A stretch of 33,958 bases of DNA, taken from positions 1 through 33,958 of the forward strand of contig NW_027288849.1 of the NCBI RefSeq assembly GCF_037975245.1. Direction: 5' to 3'. The translations under genes were made by a program, and so were the position numbers. The stretch is from Apostichopus japonicus (taxonomy: Eukaryota; Echinodermata; Holothuroidea; Aspidochirotida; Stichopodidae). Below the pieces are notes generated by a model. That model searched no databases and had not been told where the DNA came from. It saw only the letters and a program-made list of their open reading frames with translations. This document shows positions 33,341-33,958 of the stretch, one piece after another; within the stretch, counting starts at the first letter, position 1; each line of letters starts with the position of its first letter.

Positions 33341-33958
33341 TTGAAGTATTAGGAGACGAACATAGATTTATATCAGCTGCTGTCGTGGCGCGGTTGGTTT
33401 GCGCTCGAGAGCGTGACGTGTTTTGGGTCCTGGGCTCGAGACCCGGCCACGGCAGTTTGCTTTTTGCAGCGCTCTGATAGGGTTCTCTGGAACTTGAAGT
33501 ATTAGGAACGAACATAGATTTATATCAGCTGCTGTCGTGGCGCGGTTGGTTGCGCTCGAGAGCGTGACGTGTTTTGGGTCCTGGGCTCGAGGACCCGCCA
33601 CGGCAGTTTGCTTTTGCAGCGCTCTGATAGGGTTCTCTGGAACTTGAAGTATTAGGAACGAACATAGATTTATATCAGCTGCTGTCGTGGCGCGGTTGGT
33701 TGCGCTCGAGAGCGTGACGTGTTTTGGGTCCTGGGCTCGAGACCCGGCCACGGCAGTTTGCTTTTGCAGCGCTCTGATAGGGTTCTCTGGAACTTGAAGT
33801 ATTAGGAACGAACATAGATTTATATCAGCTGCTGTCGTGGCGCGGTTGGTTGCGCTCGAGAGCGTGACGTGTTTTGGGGTCCAGGGCTCGAGGACCCGGC
33901 CATGGCAGTTTGCTTTGCAGCGCTCCCCCCCCTGATAGGGGTTCTCTGAACTTGAAGT
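33341..33958 (+). repeat. Satellite block 5: right edge with accumulating indels
   Basis: About four variant-B monomers depart from the core: an extra base in AGGAGACG (near 33354), extra T bases at about 33400 and 33461, and a gained G and a lost G near 33591-33598. The final copy (about 33870-33958) has several changes: TCCTGGG becomes TCCAGGG, CCACGGC becomes CCATGGC, a T is lost from the T run, a run of eight C bases sits at 33925-33932 where other copies have one, and single G gains and losses follow. The concentration at the window end resembles low-coverage or unpolished read sequence, but genuine decay at an array edge is possible. Confidence 0.9.

Larger units (their letters stand above)
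1..33958 (+). repeat. Satellite DNA array, ~150-bp tRNA-derived monomer, ~226 copies
   Basis: The same unit recurs head to tail from the first to the last base with no interruption by other sequence and no inverted copies. The period is 153 bp at the left (for example the motif GCTGCTGTCG starts at 88 and again at 241) and 150 bp across most of the window (for example CAGTTTGCTT starts at 9001, 9151 and 9301). I counted the TTG...AAGT landmark about 226 times: 26, 23, 9 and 168 copies in successive blocks. The B monomer is 32 C, 49 G, 26 A and 43 T (54% GC). Arrays of this length, uniform orientation and near identity are typical of eukaryotic satellite DNA at centromeres, subtelomeres or other heterochromatin. 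Which location applies cannot be told from the window, because no flanking unique sequence is present. Confidence 0.97.

Noticed and set aside
1-33958. CRISPR array
   Set aside because: There are no unique spacers between short repeats; the entire 150-bp unit is repeated, including any would-be spacer.
1-33958. Bacterial, plasmid or phage origin
   Set aside because: There is no gene, replication origin, promoter or terminator of bacterial type, and a 34-kb head-to-tail array of a non-coding 150-bp unit with Pol III-type boxes is far more typical of a eukaryotic satellite.

Overview
The whole 33,958-base window is one head-to-tail tandem repeat: a satellite DNA array of about 226 monomers of 147-153 bp (mostly 150 bp), all in the same orientation. 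I see no unique sequence, no conventional protein gene, rRNA, CRISPR array or intact mobile element, so there are no gene neighbourhoods to interpret. The array runs off both ends of the window.

Each 150-bp monomer has two equal halves. One half (75 nt; representative copy 9078-9152) is a degenerate tRNA-like unit on the + strand. It has a near-complete acceptor stem, a canonical D arm and T arm, a good Pol III A box and a fair B box, but no recognisable anticodon stem. The other half (75 nt; representative copy 9153-9227) is AT-richer DNA with no recognisable homology. The simplest reading is a satellite that arose by tandem amplification of a tRNA-derived (SINE-like or tRNA-pseudogene) sequence. 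This points to a eukaryotic nuclear genome. The sequence does not allow a closer taxonomic call. The lack of CpG depletion (12 CpG per monomer, observed/expected about 1.15) argues mildly against an old, heavily methylated vertebrate satellite.

Layout: (1) 1-4030, about 26 copies of a 153-bp variant 'A' carrying TTGTTTAAGT and AACGAAC. (2) 4031-7490, about 23 copies of the 150-bp variant 'B', which has lost TTT (TTGAAGT); its last two copies are hybrid-like. (3) 7491-8850, nine copies of a 153-bp variant 'A-prime' (TTGTTTAAGT with AACCAAC). (4) A 16-bp duplication at 8835-8866 marks an abrupt switch. (5) 8867-33340 is an extraordinarily homogeneous block of about 163 B monomers with only four deviating copies visible. 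(6) 33341-33958 is a degraded right edge. Blocks 1-3 and the right edge carry scattered single-base, mostly homopolymer indels, which look at least partly like consensus errors. The middle does not.

Very long open reading frames, including one of 5,627 codons on the minus strand, follow from a repeat length divisible by three with one stop-free frame. The longest contains no ATG codon, and I do not regard any of them as a gene. The most interesting possibilities are a tRNA-derived satellite with potential TFIIIC-binding sites repeated over 200 times, and what its homogeneous core says about recent amplification (unequal exchange, rolling circle, or an assembly effect).
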